Of a DNA stretch of 64,000 bases, positions 55,903 to 64,000 are shown piece after piece (position 1 is the first letter of the stretch; the number at the start of each line of letters is the position of its first letter). Below the pieces are notes generated by a model, which searched no databases, had not been told where the DNA came from, and was given only the letters and a program-made list of their open reading frames with translations. The translations under genes and the position numbers were made by a program. Location: assembly GCA_039090855.1 (NCBI GenBank), contig CM077034.1, forward strand, positions 222,234,331 through 222,298,330, written 5' to 3'. This DNA comes from Macrothele yani (lineage: Eukaryota; Arthropoda; Arachnida; Araneae; Macrothelidae).

Positions 55903-57164
55903 CACAGTGCGTCAAAGAATTTTTAAGACTGGCGCTAGATTTCAGCCTACGGTGGCGCCACCAGTGTAATCGCGAATGCATTATAAACCGTGACCATCTG
56001 CCTGCTTTCTGCCAAAAGTACTGCGCAGTTGTTAAAGTAGCTCAAACGAAACGGGCGTTCATTAGATAAGTAAAATTTTTTTCATGTTGAATTATTAAGA
56101 TGGAACAAAGGGCTGTTATTAAATTTAACGCAAAACTTGGTAAAAGTGCCTCGGAAACGTACCAAATGATGAAACAAGTTTACGGAGAGTTTTGTTTCAG
56201 TAGATCAAATGTTTTCCTGTGGCACAAACGTTTTTTTGGACGGAAGAGATACGCTAGAAGATGATAAGCATACCGGAAGACCAAGTTCATCTAGGACACC
56301 TGAGATTATTGAAAAAGTGCGTGATTTCGTGGCAAACAATCGATGTGCGTCACTAAGAATGATGGAAGAGTCTTTAAACATCAACAAAGAAACGATTCGA
56401 ACCATCCTGCATGAAGATTTGGGCAAAACAAAAGTCTGTGCTAAATTTGTTCCACACGTTTACCAATGAACAAAAATCAAGCAGAAGTGCACATTGCAGA
56501 GACATCATTTCAGCTGCTGAAAATGATCCAAACTTCTTAAAATCGATTGTTACAGGTGATGAAACATGGTGCTTTCAATATGATCCTAAAACAAAGTGCG
56601 GAATGGAAGCCAAAAACTCACCACAAGCCAAAAAAAACAAGAAAAGTTCCATCGAAAATCAAAACAATGCTCATTACATTCTTCGATAGTAAGGGTATTA
56701 TCCATAAAGAATTGTTTTGAGGCGTTTGATGGGCAGAATTCGTCGCATTCGTCCAAAAAAAACAAACCAAAAACAGTTGGTGTTTGTTGTACGATAATGC
56801 ACCCAGCCACACCTCACTTCTTGTTCGTAGATTTTTGGCGAAAAATAATGTCTGTGTGTTGAATCATCCACCGTATTCTCCTGATTTAGCACCCTGCGAC
56901 TTTACTTTGTTCCCAAAACTTAAAATGACGTTAAAAGGGTGTTATTTTAATGATATTTCGACCATACAAACAGCTACGCCGCGTGCTTTGGAGGCAATTC
57001 CGCAAAGTGAACTGGAACAGGCATTCGAATTATTATTAAATCGCTGTAACAAGTGTATTGAAGCCGGAGGGACTTATTTTGAATAACAAACCAAAACAAA
57101 TGATAATTTCTTGTTTCTGTTTCATTTTACAGACCCAGTCTTAAAAATTCTTTGATGCACTGTG
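55903..57164 (+). mobile_element. mariner element, family M1 copy 2
   Basis: TIRs CACAGTGCGTCAAAGAATTT and the reverse complement CACAGTGCATCAAAGAATTT at 57164; TA at 55901-55902 and 57165-57166. About 50 bp shorter than copy 1 through an internal deletion near 56715. Confidence 0.92.
56100..57086 (+). pseudogene. mariner transposase, family M1 copy 2, frameshifts and a deletion
   Basis: It starts MEQRAVIKFNAKLGKSASET. Frames shift near 56230 (extra T in a T7 run), near 56457 and near 56600. Where copy 1 has KEFVPSGQTITGEFYLNVLRG, this copy jumps from KGIIHKE to the FDGQNSSHS frame, a deletion. It resumes YDNAPSHTSLLVRR (second D) and YSPDLAPCDF (third D), ending EAGGTYFE. Confidence 0.88.
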
Positions 57165-57322
57165 TATAATAATGGTTGCTTTGAAGTTCAACTAAATCAT
57201 GACATATTGGTTGCTTTGAAGTTCTGATGAAACCATGATTGAGGTCTAAAGCTGAAATAACTAGACCTGTATTTTCTAAGAATAACACCATACTGAATAT
57301 GGTGCTGCAGTTTCATTTATCC
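57165..57322. other. Short spacer
   Basis: GGTTGCTTTGAAGTTC occurs twice (57172, 57207). Nothing else is recognised. Confidence 0.4.
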
Positions 57323-57714
57323 CAGGGCCGTAATTTTATCGCAGAAAAAAAAAGGCAATATTCGCCGGGTAAATCACGAAATTTCGCAAAAGTTCGCGGC
57401 CGATGATATACACTAACGTTTCAAAAAAAAAAAAGTTTACCAAGTTACGAAGCAGTAATACATATGACTAACATGTAACTAAATAAGCATTATAATTTTA
57501 TAAGTTTTTAAATTTGATACTTACATTTATAAACCATTCAAATTTTGTCAATGTTATCAATACCTTTTTCATGCTATGACATATACTGTCAAATTATTCT
57601 GTTCATCATGTTTTTTGAGCCTTCTTTAGAGGAGCTTTATGCATTTTGTTAGTTCTTATTATTTTTATGTTGTTATTTGGTACAAATACAGATGTTTATT
57701 TACCTTGAGTCTTG

Positions 57715-59310
57715 CAGAGTTCCCACTCAACCTGGAAAACAGGGAAAACCTGGAATTCTCAGGGAATTTGAAAATGGTTCCAAAAATCAGGGAAAACTCA
57801 GGGAAAATTACCCTTTTTTTTTTTTTTTTTTTGTAAAAATCAATGGATACTTTATTTTGCCAAAAAACTTATTTTTTCAAGATTTCAAACTTTTGCTTGC
57901 AATTACTGCCTGCCTAGAATTTGGTAGATCTTACTTTCAGTAATATTAAGTATTTCCTTTATTCTCTAAAAAAAGATGCAAAATTGAATTTTTAAAATTG
58001 CCAGTTATTAAGCTTTTGTTCAATTTCTGCAGGCAGTTGTTATAACATGGAACAATTAGGCACAATGACTCCTGCTTGAAGAAACACTTCACAAGAGAAC
58101 CAACCAAATGATGGATCAAAGTCCTTTGTCTGTTGGTTCTCTTGAAACATGTTTCTTTGAACAGAGCCATTCCATCATTAAGCTTAGCTGCATTGTGTTA
58201 TAGAAAAACTGAAACTATTCAACTGACTGATTTTTTCTTACATATGACCTGTTTCTATGGGAATGTATTTACAAATTCCATGTGGGTAGTATTCACAGTT
58301 ATAACATGGAACAATTAGGCACAATGGCTCCTGCTTGAAGAAACACTTCACAAGAGAACCAACCAAATGATGGATCAAAGTCCTTTGTCTGTTGGTTTTC
58401 TTGAAACATGTTTCTTTGAACAGAGCCATTCCATCATTAGGCTTAGCTGTATTGTGTTATATAAAAACTGAAACTATTCAACTGACAGATTTTTTCTTAC
58501 ATATGACCTGTTTCTATGGGAATGTATTTACAAATTCCGTGTGGGTAGTATTCACAGTTATAACATGGAACAATTAGGCACAATGGCTCCTGCTTGAAGA
58601 AACACTTCACAAGAGAACCAACCAAATGATGGATCAAAGTCCTTTGTCTGTTGGTTCTCTTGAAACATGTTTCTTTGAACAGAGCCATTCCATGATTAAG
58701 CTTAGCTGCATTGTGTTATAGAAAAACTGAAACTATTCAACTGACAGATTTTTTCTTACATATGACCTGTTTCTATGGGAATGTATTTACAAATTCCGTG
58801 TGGGTAGTATTCACAGTTATAACATGGAACAATTAGGCACAATGGCTCCTGCTTGAAGAAACACTTCACAAGAGAACCAACCAAATGATGGATCAAAGTC
58901 CTTTGTCTGTTGGTTCTCTTGAAACATGTTTCTTTGAACAGAACCATTCCATCATTAAGCTTAGCTGTATTGTGTTTTATAAAAACTGAAACTATTCAAC
59001 TGACAGATTTTTTCTTATTTACATATGACCTGTTTCTATGGGAATGTATTTACAAATTCCGTGTGGGTAGTATTCACAGAAGTTCACGGAATTTTGGTAC
59101 AGAAAATAATGTACACAGTTAGTTGTTATTAATGAAAAGCAGGTAATTTTATAAAGACAAATTACGTGTGTGCTTTGGGGAGAAAAATGAATGGAATGCA
59201 ATGAAATGTAACAATTCTTTGCAACATGCCACTCTGGAAAACTTTAAAAACCACCTGGAGAACCTGGAAAAGTCAGGGAATTTTTTTATTACTTTTGAGT
59301 GGGAACTCTG
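57715..59310. mobile_element. MITE with 16-bp perfect TIRs and 5-bp duplication
   Basis: CAGAGTTCCCACTCAA at 57715-57730 and its exact reverse complement at 59295-59310. TCTTG lies at 57710-57714 and 59311-59315, and the right arm of the fold-back shows the single-copy site. The ends are lined with CCTGGAAAAC/TCAGGGAA repeats. Four 259-bp units fill most of the interior. Confidence 0.85.
58030..59080 (+). repeat. 259-bp tandem array, ~4 units, inside the MITE
   Basis: GTTATAACATGGAACAATTA recurs at about 58037, 58297, 58556 and 58815. Each unit contains an inverted pair CAAGAGAACCAACC / GGTTGGT-like GTTGGTTCTCTTG that could fold. The 60-codon frames per unit are not genes. Confidence 0.95.
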
Positions 59311-59859
59311 TCTTGCTTCTTAGTGTTCTTAATATCCCATATACGTCACTAACTCGAAGGACGACATGCATTTTTTCCTGATAGACGCACTGTTTTCACC
59401 CATAATATCAGTTCCATGAAAAACCAAGGGAGCAACAGAAAAAACACTTCATCATATTTTATCTGTTGCTGTCTTGGTTTTTCATGGAACTGATATTATG
59501 GGTGAAAACAGTGCGTCTATCATAAAAAAATGCATGTCGTCCTTCGAGTTAGTGACGTATATGGGATATTAAGAACACTAAGAAGCAAACTCAAGGTAAA
59601 TAAACATCTTTATTTGAACCAAATATCAACATAAAAATAATAAGAACTACCAAAATGTATAAAGCTACTCTAAAGAAGACTTAAAAAACATGATGAACAG
59701 AATAATTTGGCAGTATATGTCATAGCATGAAAATCAATATAATAGGAACACCTCATGAGAGAAATGAATACATATCTTTCACAAAAGTGTTATGTACAGT
59801 TATCAATGCCGTTACACGAGATCAAGATTTCCATTTAAGTGGACGACATTTTGATACAT

Positions 59860-60050
59860 TATATTGTACATCCACAGATTTTCCTCTTTAATGCTGTGTC
59901 TTTTAACAACTGTCCTTTCTTGAAAAATCCACTAGTATGTTGCAACATGAACAGAACAATTGATTTTTGTTCACATGAAACGTTCCCTTGCTGTATGGCT
60001 TGCATCTTTCAGATGCACTCATTTTACTCACGTGGCTCATTCTCAAAATT
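59860..60050 (-). pseudogene. hAT zinc-finger exon fragment, family hA copy 2
   Basis: Minus strand: SHVSKMSASERCKPYSKGTF, then LFCSCCNILVDFSRKD, matching 21215-21350 with few changes. It breaks off after the finger. Confidence 0.65.
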
Positions 60051-60712
60051 AAAAAAACAATATCTAGAAACTTCATAAACTACTCACACGAAAGCACAAA
60101 TTTTCTAAGCTAAGCATTTGCAAAACACTCTTTTCTGTGAGCTGCTTTTCCAGCTAAAATTACTAACACAACTGACGACATCCAGTTTACTAGTCCGGCA
60201 AGTCGTAAAGGTCATTCTACAGTAGCGGGGGAAATCACGAAAGACCACGTGTGTACTCTTCAGCATAGTGCATGTGACCGTGAATTACTCGTCAAACTTG
60301 TTCGAAAAGAGTATCTTCGTATAATGAACAATCTTGAGAGGTAATTCAAGGTTTAAAGCTCTGGTTTGGACTTTCGAGTAGGATTACCGTACTTTGCAGT
60401 ATATTTTTCGCGTAAATTCTAACGAAGGCAGTGTTAAAATTATTTAATTATGAAAAATACAGTAATAAAAAAAATTATAATAGAAATTAGGCAAAAAAAT
60501 CTGGAATTCGCGGATATATTTGATATTCGCGAAATTACAGAAAAAAACCCCTAAAATTTGCGGAAATTCGCGCCACGACATATTTATTGCCCTAATTATT
60601 AAGAATAACTCTAGACACCCAGTTTAAAACTGCAGGTAAACATACTCTAAATGAGTTTTTATTCTTTGAATAAACTGTTGAAAACTGACTTCCTAGTTTT
60701 TTTTTAAAATTA

Positions 60713-61165
60713 AATACCGTATTTCCAAGCGTCAAGGACGCACTCCAATTTTTAAATGCGAATTTTGAGAAAAAATAATAAATCTCATTTCCAGTCTGTG
60801 CCTCTTCATAAATCCGTAGCACCACTTTGACGTGCCACGAAAGTCGTGCTGCTGCCCTCAGTTTTTGGTTCATTAATCATACTTTTCGTTGATACTGTAC
60901 GACCTAAATTTCTGTCCCCAGCTATCCAATCCTTCATCTCTTCCTCCAGTTCTGGCCACTTAGGTGTAGACTGATGTAGGTTATGTTTAATTTTTGACGC
61001 AGGCTTCAACAGGTCCTCTTGCTTCCTCCAGTAGCGGATCATTTTCTGGGTTGGAGGTGGTCCAAAATACTCTTCTGCAGCCCTTTTGCCAAGCTGTTTG
61101 GCACATTCAATTACCTGTAGCTTGTAGGCGATGATGTAGGACCGCTTTTTGCTTCCAGATGCCAT
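60713..61165 (-). pseudogene. pogo-type transposase N-terminus
   Basis: From MASGSKKRSYIIAYKLQVIE at 61165: a psq-type helix-turn-helix (QLGKRAAEEYFGPPPTQKMI, RYWRKQEDLL), then the start of a CENP-B-type domain (PKWPELEEEMKDWIAGDRNL, VSTKSM). After about 95 codons it degenerates. The flank at 60713 reads TACCGTATTTCC, a known end type for such elements. The DDE domain is missing. Confidence 0.7.
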
Positions 61166-61252
61166 GAGTGTTAAACATTTCGATGGTAGTGTTAAAAATT
61201 TTAAGTCAAAGTCTACTGAAGCTATAGATCACTCCTAGCATGAACAGGTACA

Positions 61253-61325
61253 GGTTTGAACTGATTAAGACCAGTTTGAACTGATTAAGACCAGTTTGAA
61301 CTGATTAAGACCAACGCTTTTTGGT
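61253..61325 (+). repeat. Three 20-bp direct repeats
   Basis: GTTTGAACTGATTAAGACCA three times in a row, followed by the inverted TGGTCTTAATCA. Perhaps part of the pogo leader. Confidence 0.85.
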
Positions 61326-61576
61326 CTTAATCATGACAAGTCAGCAACTTGAGTCACATGAGTCAAAGATGACATCGTGAAAGGAATGAAGCAGGAACTG
61401 AGAGAGAAATAAAGAGAAAGAATAAATCTTCCTATAGTAATATTGTAATGACTGCTAATTAATGCCTTATTCATACCTGCCAACTACTACGTAATGTCCG
61501 CTCCAATTAGTAGTTCTAATTCTGACTATTATATAGCTCTAATCATTCTACTATTCTCTTTTACGTGCGATATTTC

Positions 61577-62241
61577 AAAGTAACTTGTACAAAAATCTAG
61601 CAGATAATGCTTACCTTGGCATTCCTTTCTAGCGATGGGAACATTTCACGCACGTGTTTTTCCGGTCTTTGTTGATGTTATTGTCCTAAAGTCCGTTGTG
61701 TGCCCCCCCCGGTGGCGCAGTGGTCTAAGGCGTTGGCCTCTGATCATTCGTCCGAAGGGGTCCGGGTTCGAATCCCGGTGAGGCATGGATGTTGTGTTTG
61801 TCTTACGGCACTGGCTCTCTCCCTTCCCTGGAACCAGTGACCCTAAATTAGGGACGGGCGACTGCTTATAGCCCATTGAGTTGCTCACGGTGGTCGTTAA
61901 ACATCCAATCAAAAAAAAAAAAAAAAGTCTGTTGTGTGCGATGACTGGCTTTACTTCTCACACTTTTCGCTGGGTATACTCATTGGATCTTTGCCTTAGG
62001 ATTCAAACACATCAATTTCGAGTATAAAGAATGGTAAAAATTGATGTGTTTGAATCTTAAGGCAAAGATCCAATGAGTATACCCTGCGAAAAGTGTGAGA
62101 AGTAAAGCCAGTCATCGCATACAACGGACTTTAGGACAATAACATCAACAAAGATTGGAAAACACGTGCGTGAAATGTTCCCATCACTAGAAAGGAATGC
62201 CAAGGTAAGCATTATCCGCTAGATTTTTGCACAAGTTACTA
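61577..62241. repeat. PLE family D fold-back, left arm split by a SINE
   Basis: Left arm 61577-61703 plus 61926-62030; right arm 62036-62241. On the plus strand the right arm reads MSIPCEKCEK before a stop, reminiscent of the Y.V.C..C...Y start of GIY-YIG in PLEs, then ends AATGCCAAGGTAAGC, a plausible splice donor; PLE genes with introns are known. The C-terminal fragment follows at 62245. Confidence 0.65.
61704..61923 (+). mobile_element. tRNA-derived SINE with 16-bp target duplication
   Basis: Same family as 4144. Flanks AAAGTCCGTTGTGTGC (61688-61703) and AAAGTCTGTTGTGTGC (61924-61939), one mismatch. Box A and box B are intact, and it ends in poly-A. The right arm of the fold-back shows the pre-insertion sequence. 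Confidence 0.9.
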
Positions 62242-62244
62242 TGT

Positions 62245-62442
62245 AAAAAATTGGCAAAAAAAAAGAAGAAAAAAGCAGCACTTATTCAATATTGTCTGGC
62301 TAACCAAAAATATCCTAAATTTGAAAATATAAAAAGCTGTAAATCCGAAAAATACCCCAGAGTAGCAGAGTCGGTAATGATAGAAAAAAATAGAGCAAAA
62401 GTTTGCAACCATAATGACCCTAATATTTTAAGAAACAGTTAG
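62245..62442 (+). pseudogene. PLE C-terminal coding fragment (family D)
   Basis: AALIQYCLANQKYPKFENIK, then SCKSEKYPRVAESVMIEKNR and AKVCNHNDPNI. It parallels the end of GIY-YIG PLE proteins and the fragment at 3655. A hammerhead-type motif follows at 62585. Confidence 0.5.
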
Positions 62443-62584
62443 AGGAATTTAATTAAAATTGAGCAAAAAAATGGAAAATTTCGAAAAATGAGATCGGTGA
62501 CCAACAAGAGATGGCACCACAATGCAGCCCGCGAGAACCACCGAAATGCCGTACTGACACGGTCCGTGATGGTAGGAGCAAACG

Positions 62585-62632
62585 TCCCCTAGATGACGGT
62601 AACGGAATGTTACCGAAAGTACTCAGGTAAAA
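62585..62632 (+). ncRNA. Hammerhead-type motif with core insertion, PLE family D
   Basis: CTAGATGA (62589-62596; an extra A inside the core), unpaired C, stem II GGTAAC/GTTACC perfect, GAAA (62615-62618), then GTACTCAGGT. The extra base probably kills cleavage. Confidence 0.5.
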
Positions 62633-62639
62633 AACGTAT

Positions 62640-63414
62640 TAAAAGAATGTAGAGGCAGCAAAGGGAAAAACTTATTTAGTAACGAGACCAATTAAAACCA
62701 ACAGAAAAAAACTGAAGAGGACCCGAAACTGAATGACCCCCCCCCCCCCAATGCCGCATTGACATAACGGAAATACAAAATAATGCCATGAACCACGTGC
62801 AGTAAGTGTTAATCGAACTTCACCAACATAAAAGGTAAGTTCAAAAATGCAATTAAATTCTTATTTTGTGGGAAAATGGTGACAGAATTTTTTTTACTAT
62901 TTTTCCTGAAATCAGCATCCAAAAATCTATGAAAAAGTGTGAACATTTTTCAGACAATTCTTCCATCTCAGACCTGTGTAATCCATGAAGAGTTATCCCT
63001 CTAAATTCTATATAGCTTAGTGTCTACCATAAACTATTCACAAAGGGATCTGTTTTAATATTGGGAACGATGGTTGAAATTTGTAATTCTTGTTTAGTCA
63101 AATCCATCCAAATAATGGTTCAATTGTTGGAACTTTTTACATGTTATATAACCTTTACATGAAATTTGTAATGTTACTGACACTTTTCAGAACTGCAGTT
63201 TGTAAAATTGAGTTTAACGCCACTCGTGATAATTTGAAATACGGTAGTGTTGCAAGAAAATGTAACCAAAGTGGCTGAAACTGCCAAAGTAGATATATAC
63301 AGTGGAATTGGGTGACAGGTATCATTTGTGGGAAATGAAGTGCTGCATTCATTCATCTGCCTCTGCCACTGGCGACACTTATAATATTCTTGTCAAAAGT
63401 CTTGTGGTCTAGCT
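62640..63414. other. Gene-free stretch
   Basis: C11 run at 62737. AAATACGGTA at 63237 could be the other end of the pogo element at 60713. No gene. Confidence 0.45.
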
Positions 63415-63560
63415 TCCTATCTCTCACGTTTCAGGGTCTGAGTTCCAATCCTGGTGAAAGTGTGGATGTTGTCTTCGTCCTTCTGGTGATGTTTCTCTCC
63501 TTTCCCTGGAGTCGGTGACTTTAAATGTGGTGAGGGAGTCGAAACCCTAAAACAAGACAG
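63415..63560 (+). mobile_element. Diverged SINE copy
   Basis: GAGTTCCAATCCTGGTGAAA and GTGGATGTTGTCTTCGTCC, then TTTCCCTGGAGTCGGTGAC, follow the SINE at 4144 from box B onward. The head and poly-A are lost. Confidence 0.6.
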
Positions 63561-64000
63561 AGTTGCTGTCAAAGATGTTACAGATTTGTTTTTATCAAGG
63601 TTGTTACAACTTCACTCTCATTGACTGACATTCAACCCAGCTAGGAAGTGTTCTCCACTGTAGTGCATCATTATACAGACACTTCTACTGAATTCAGTCT
63701 GAACAGAGAAACACGGTGGTTGACCTGTACTGTGTTGTTCTCCTTTAAAATTGCCAAATCAGTGATGGCAATACTCTGTCCTGGGTGAAAAAGATTTAAG
63801 GTTGGTTCTTGTCATTTCTTAAATCTCTTTTGCAGTTTAAACGCTGATCAGTGTATGCATCAACCCTATGTCACAATCAGTGTTTCCTGGCAGATCTGCA
63901 CTTGGAAACTGTGTAATTGCACGTTGTCCACTTTTGAACAAATCCACTGCATTCACACTGCCTGGTTTTTATCGCCAGTCTTTAACTATTGCTGTTTATT
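63561..64000. other. Gene-free window end
   Basis: No coding sequence or repeat recognised. Confidence 0.5.

Larger units (their letters stand above)
57570..59735. repeat. Fold-back with left arm split by a MITE
   Basis: Left arm 57570-57712 plus 59311-59440; right arm 59463-59735, near-perfect reverse complements with a loop of about 22 bases. The uninterrupted right arm shows the MITE's empty site. No hammerhead-type motif was found in this one, and its class is unknown. Confidence 0.85.
57323..60594 (-). mobile_element. hAT element (family hA), deletion derivative with nested fold-back
   Basis: Left end CAGGGCCGTAATTTTATCGC; the right end, read on the minus strand, AGGGCAATAAATATGTCGTG. 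From 60594 down to 59750 the minus strand matches 20130-21400 (leader, finger exon). The catalytic gene is lost. The palindrome at 57570-59735 sits inside. No clean 8-bp duplication is seen. Confidence 0.7.

Overview
The window is animal nuclear DNA with no host gene I can recognise. I suspect an arthropod. The reasons are the mix of families: Tc1/mariner elements of DD34D, DD34E, DD36E and DD41D types, a LINE ORF1 with CCHC knuckles, a LINE reverse-transcriptase tail of a kind common in arthropods, Penelope-like elements (PLEs) with GIY-YIG endonuclease, several hAT groups and tRNA-derived SINEs. The phylum call is inference. Nearly everything that can be named is a transposon, a transposon remnant, or a tandem array, and many arrays grew inside transposons.

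Layout. 0-5 kb: a PLE-type fold-back split by a LINE derivative that carries only ORF1, an unrecognised broken ORF, PLE debris and a SINE. 5-11 kb: a Tc1 element with one stop codon, a LINE tail, a mariner with four stop codons but no frameshift, and a second mariner. 12-17 kb: a 4.8 kb mariner swollen by 31-bp and 83-bp arrays and by a nested TIR element. 17-18.4 kb: abutting 109-bp and 48-bp arrays. 18.5-26.5 kb: three Tc1-like elements, a hAT fragment with a ribozyme-bearing insertion, and an AT-rich array. 27-30.4 kb: PLE remnants and a DD41D fragment. 30.5-35.5 kb: 256-bp, ~63-bp and ~52-bp arrays. 36-38.6 kb: a tRNA-like sequence, a SINE and a probable hAT MITE. 38.6-45.6 kb: one DD41D element holding a 148-bp array, a hAT (with a PLE fold-back and a MITE inside it) and a pogo-type MITE. 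45.7-48.6 kb: a mariner fragment, then a MITE holding a DD36E element. 49.8-53.5 kb: a hAT with perfect 8-bp target duplication, into which an almost intact PLE inserted with a perfect 13-bp duplication. 55.9-57.2 kb: a sister copy of the 9.6 kb mariner. 57.3-62.6 kb: a hAT holding a fold-back that holds a MITE that holds a 259-bp array, then a pogo remnant and a PLE fold-back split by a SINE.

The main signals are these. (1) Thirteen sites on both strands show a hammerhead-type core, CUGANGA, stem II and GAAA, or a decayed form of it. They lie in PLE terminal repeats of at least four families and in one 571-bp insertion. (2) Several satellites can be traced to codons or promoters of the transposon that contains them. 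(3) A group of TIR elements appears to make 5-bp target duplications, with a hAT-like dimerisation domain in one member. (4) Nesting is legible enough to order many insertions.

All coordinates and motif readings were made by eye. No similarity search, fold or alignment program was run.
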